NCBI GenBank assembly: GCA_050260055.1
Contig: JBLNBO010000013.1
Span: 1-23,326 of the forward strand
Source of the DNA: JBLMYQ01 sp050260055
GTDB taxonomy: Bacteria; Bacillota; Clostridia; Acetivibrionales; UBA4821
DNA: 23,326 bases
Direction of reading: 5' to 3'
The position numbers and the translations under genes are program-made. Below the pieces are notes generated by a model. The model worked only from the letters and a program-made list of their open reading frames with translations, did not search any database and had not been told where the DNA came from. Positions 21,102-23,326 of the stretch are shown piece after piece (the stretch's first letter is position 1; each line of letters starts with the position of its first letter).

Positions 21102-22262
21102 GTGCAGGAAGTAATACTTTTAAGATACGGAGAAATAGTATTAAAAGGATTAAATAGAAAAGCTTTTGAAGATAAGCTTGTCAGAAATATAAAAAAAGCT
21201 TTAAGAAAGGAAAGATATAAAATATGGCGGTCACAAGCGAGAATTTATATTGAACCTTTAGAGGGTGAAGAATTAAATACAAATCAAATCATAGAAAAAG
21301 TTATTAAAGTATTTGGTATTGTTTCAGTAAGTCCTGCCTATAAAATTAGTCCGGATATGGAATCAATTTATGCGGCTGCAGAAAAATGCGCATCAGAGAT
21401 TTCTGGCTCAAAGACATTTAAAGTTGAATGTAGAAGAGGAGAGAAAAGCTTTCCGTTGACTTCGCCTGAAATATGCCGCGAGGTTGGAGGCTATATATTA
21501 GATAGATTCAGTAATTTAAGCGTTGACGTTATTAATCCAGATGAAAAGATTAATGTTGAAATACGAGAAAATGCTTATGTGTATTCAAAGATAATACCTT
21601 CATTCGGGGGGATGCCAATCGGAACAAACGGAAAGGCAATGCTGCTGATTTCAGGGGGAATTGACAGCCCGGCGGCAGGTTGGATGTTAGGCAAAAGAGG
21701 CGTGGAAATTGATGCAGTCCATTTTTGCAGTCCGCCCTATACCGGTCCGAAAGCAAAAGAAAAAGTAATTGAACTTTGTAAGATTGTTTCATCCTATACC
21801 GGAAAAATGAAACTTCACATTGTTCCATTTACTGATATTCAACTAGAACTAAGAGATAAATGTCCAGAAGAGCAGTTAACAATCCTTATGCGTAGATATA
21901 TGATGAGAATTGCAGAGAGAATTGCAAAAAATAATGACTGCAGTGCCCTGGTTACGGGAGAAAATATTGGACAAGTTGCAAGTCAAACAATGCAAGGGTT
22001 GTGTGCGTCTGATATTGTTGTTGAAATGCCTGTATTCAGGCCGCTGATTGCCATGGATAAAAATGATATTGTTGATATAGCAAAAAAGATAGGAACTTTT
22101 GAAACATCAATACTGCCTTATGAGGATTGCTGTACGATATTTCTTCCTAAGAGGCCGGAGACAAAACCTAAAATTGAAAAGCTTATACTATCAGAAAAGA
22201 AGATTAACGGTGAAGAACTGATAATGAAGGCAATTGAAAATATGGAAGTAATAGAAATTTGA
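21102..22262 (+). CDS. thiI: tRNA 4-thiouridine synthase ThiI
   Basis: ThiI adenylates U8 of tRNA and inserts sulfur to give 4-thiouridine. From GTG at 21102 (GGAGG 8 nt upstream) it is 386 residues and opens MQEVILLRYGEIVLKGLNRK as the family does. The ATG at 21087 lies inside its own would-be ribosome site and is less likely. A ferredoxin-like and THUMP region (about 1-165) is followed by the PP-loop ATPase LLISGGIDSPAAGW (SGGIDS, 184-189), TGENIGQVASQT and YEDCCTIF. There is no C-terminal rhodanese domain, as usual outside enterobacteria, so sulfur must come directly from the adjacent cysteine desulfurase. Whether it also serves thiamine synthesis is not shown. Confidence 0.95.
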   Translation: MQEVILLRYGEIVLKGLNRKAFEDKLVRNIKKALRKERYKIWRSQARIYIEPLEGEELNTNQIIEKVIKVFGIVSVSPAYKISPDMESIYAAAEKCASEISGSKTFKVECRRGEKSFPLTSPEICREVGGYILDRFSNLSVDVINPDEKINVEIRENAYVYSKIIPSFGGMPIGTNGKAMLLISGGIDSPAAGWMLGKRGVEIDAVHFCSPPYTGPKAKEKVIELCKIVSSYTGKMKLHIVPFTDIQLELRDKCPEEQLTILMRRYMMRIAERIAKNNDCSALVTGENIGQVASQTMQGLCASDIVVEMPVFRPLIAMDKNDIVDIAKKIGTFETSILPYEDCCTIFLPKRPETKPKIEKLILSEKKINGEELIMKAIENMEVIEI

Positions 22263-22277
22263 ATGGAGGAATAATTA

Positions 22278-22979
22278 GTGGCTAAAACTTCGTATAATGA
22301 GCTTCAAGTTATATTAAACTACGAGTTTAAAGATATACAAATTTTAAAAAATGCTCTTACTCATAGTTCTTATGCAAATGAAAACAAGAACATGAAGTTA
22401 TCCAGCAATGAAAGACTTGAATTTCTTGGTGATTCTATACTTAGTTTTATTGTAAGTGCCTATATTTTTAAAAATTATCCAAAACTGCCTGAAGGTGAAA
22501 TGACAAAAGTAAGAGCAAGCGTTGTATGTGAGCAAACTTTAAAGGATATATCAAACCTGCTTGGAATCGGTGAATACCTACAGTTAGGAAAAGGTGAAGA
22601 ACAAACCGGAGGAAGAAAAAGATCATCTATACTTGCTGATGCTTTTGAGGCTATTGTCGGAGCAATATATATTGATGGAGGATTAGAGGTCTCAAAGGAT
22701 TTTGTGCTTAGTAAGCTTGAGGAACTCATTATGGACTCAATAAAAGGAACTGGGATGATAGATTATAAAACAACGCTGCAAGAAGAATTACAAAAGAAAG
22801 GTGAAGTAAAAATAATATATGAAACAGTAGCAGAATCGGGACCTGATCATGATAAAAAGTTTAAGGTACAAGTAAAATGTAATGAAAAAGTTTTAGGAAT
22901 AGGTTTGGGAAAATCAAAAAAAGAAGCTGAACAATCAGCTGCCCGCGATGCTCTGGAAGGAAACAATATAAATGAATAA
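22278..22979 (+). CDS. rnc: Ribonuclease III
   Basis: This double-strand-specific endoribonuclease processes pre-rRNA and structured transcripts. It has 233 residues from GTG at 22278, with TGGAGGAA about 6 nt upstream. The RNase III signature NERLEFLGD (44-52) supplies E48 and D52; ADAFEAIVGA gives D121 and E124. The C-terminal dsRNA-binding domain (about 158-228) has TTLQEELQKKG and the conserved GLGKSKKEAEQSAARDAL. The next gene starts inside its last codons (8-base overlap). In Clostridia, rnc, an Elp3-like radical SAM gene and smc are commonly consecutive, so smc may lie just past the window edge (inference). Confidence 0.97.
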   Translation: MAKTSYNELQVILNYEFKDIQILKNALTHSSYANENKNMKLSSNERLEFLGDSILSFIVSAYIFKNYPKLPEGEMTKVRASVVCEQTLKDISNLLGIGEYLQLGKGEEQTGGRKRSSILADAFEAIVGAIYIDGGLEVSKDFVLSKLEELIMDSIKGTGMIDYKTTLQEELQKKGEVKIIYETVAESGPDHDKKFKVQVKCNEKVLGIGLGKSKKEAEQSAARDALEGNNINE

Positions 22980-23326
22980 TTTTATTATTCCTATATTTGT
23001 ACCGCATTTAGGCTGTCCGCATGATTGTGTTTTTTGTAATCAAAGAAAGATTAGTGGGTTTCAAAATGAGACATCTGCAGATGATGTTAAACGAATTATA
23101 AATGAGTGCTTGGGTACAATAGTGCGTAAGAATGAAAGCGTTGTTGAAATAGCGTTTTATGGAGGTAGTTTTACAGGTATTTCAAAACAAAAACAAAAAG
23201 AATTACTTGGAGCAGCTAATGATTTTATAAAGACAGGGCAAGTTGATTTTATCAGAATTTCAACAAGACCGGATTGTATTGATCAGGATATTCTCAATCT
23301 TTTAAAAGAATACCGTGTTAAAATTA
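22972..23326 (+). CDS. Elp3-like radical SAM protein (N-terminal part only)
   Basis: An ATG at 22972 opens a frame that runs off the window after 118 residues. The product begins MNNFIIPIFVPHLGCPHDCVFCNQR. Its Cx3Cx2C motif (C15, C19, C22) is the 4Fe-4S and S-adenosylmethionine site of radical SAM enzymes. YGGSFTGI and IRISTRPDCID are typical of the Elp3/COG1243-like branch. The exact reaction of this bacterial group, often encoded between rnc and smc, is not established to my knowledge. It overlaps rnc by 8 bases, indicating translational coupling. Confidence 0.9.
   Translation, partial: MNNFIIPIFVPHLGCPHDCVFCNQRKISGFQNETSADDVKRIINECLGTIVRKNESVVEIAFYGGSFTGISKQKQKELLGAANDFIKTGQVDFIRISTRPDCIDQDILNLLKEYRVKI

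Overview
The window reads as chromosome of a low-GC, strictly anaerobic member of the Clostridia (Firmicutes). The evidence is AT-rich DNA, purine-rich Shine-Dalgarno sequences (GGAGG) before almost every gene, many TTG and GTG starts, and Firmicutes genes such as RNase Y, YmdB, a DegS/DegU pair and a rubredoxin/FprA operon. A Spo0A-type box suggests a spore former. I see no tRNA, rRNA, CRISPR array, insertion sequence or prophage. Species cannot be fixed from sequence alone.

Layout. (1) 1-4173, minus strand: a beta-CASP metallo-beta-lactamase-fold RNase, a 61-nt hairpin terminator, a PilZ (c-di-GMP receptor) protein, an unlisted 51-aa membrane protein, and the N-terminal 393 residues of a secreted protein built from about 96-residue tandem Ig-like repeats. 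(2) 4473-8531, plus strand: folD, the C-terminal half of a Rad50/SbcC-like ATPase, rny and ymdB. (3) 8639-11844: a cytosolic DegS-like kinase, its DegU-like regulator, and a secreted D-Ala-D-Ala carboxypeptidase. (4) 11944-13846: flavin reductase, rubredoxin and FprA flavodiiron protein, together an NADH-driven O2/NO-scavenging chain. (5) 13885-14802, minus strand: an RluA-family pseudouridine synthase, convergent with fprA. (6) 14996-17576: an Mre11/SbcD-like nuclease, the N-terminal half of a Rad50/SbcC-like ATPase that stops just after a CPVC zinc-hook motif, and a small coiled-coil protein. (7) 17659-23326: rimO, pgsA, a small unknown protein, a cysteine desulfurase, thiI, rnc and the start of an Elp3-like radical SAM gene.

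Most genes are housekeeping: RNA decay and processing (beta-CASP RNase, RNase Y, RNase III), ribosome and tRNA modification (RimO, RluA-type, ThiI with its sulfur donor), one-carbon and phospholipid synthesis, and wall maturation. The most unusual element is the Rad50/SbcC-like machine. Walker A, most of the coiled coil and the half zinc hook lie in one protein (15988-17289). The signature motif, Walker B and H-loop lie in a separate gene 10 kb upstream (5342-5998). The nuclease is translationally coupled to the first half. Other points of interest are the near-identical surface-protein repeats behind a promoter carrying a Spo0A-type box, the rny start region, and a terminator for fprA lying inside the opposing gene.
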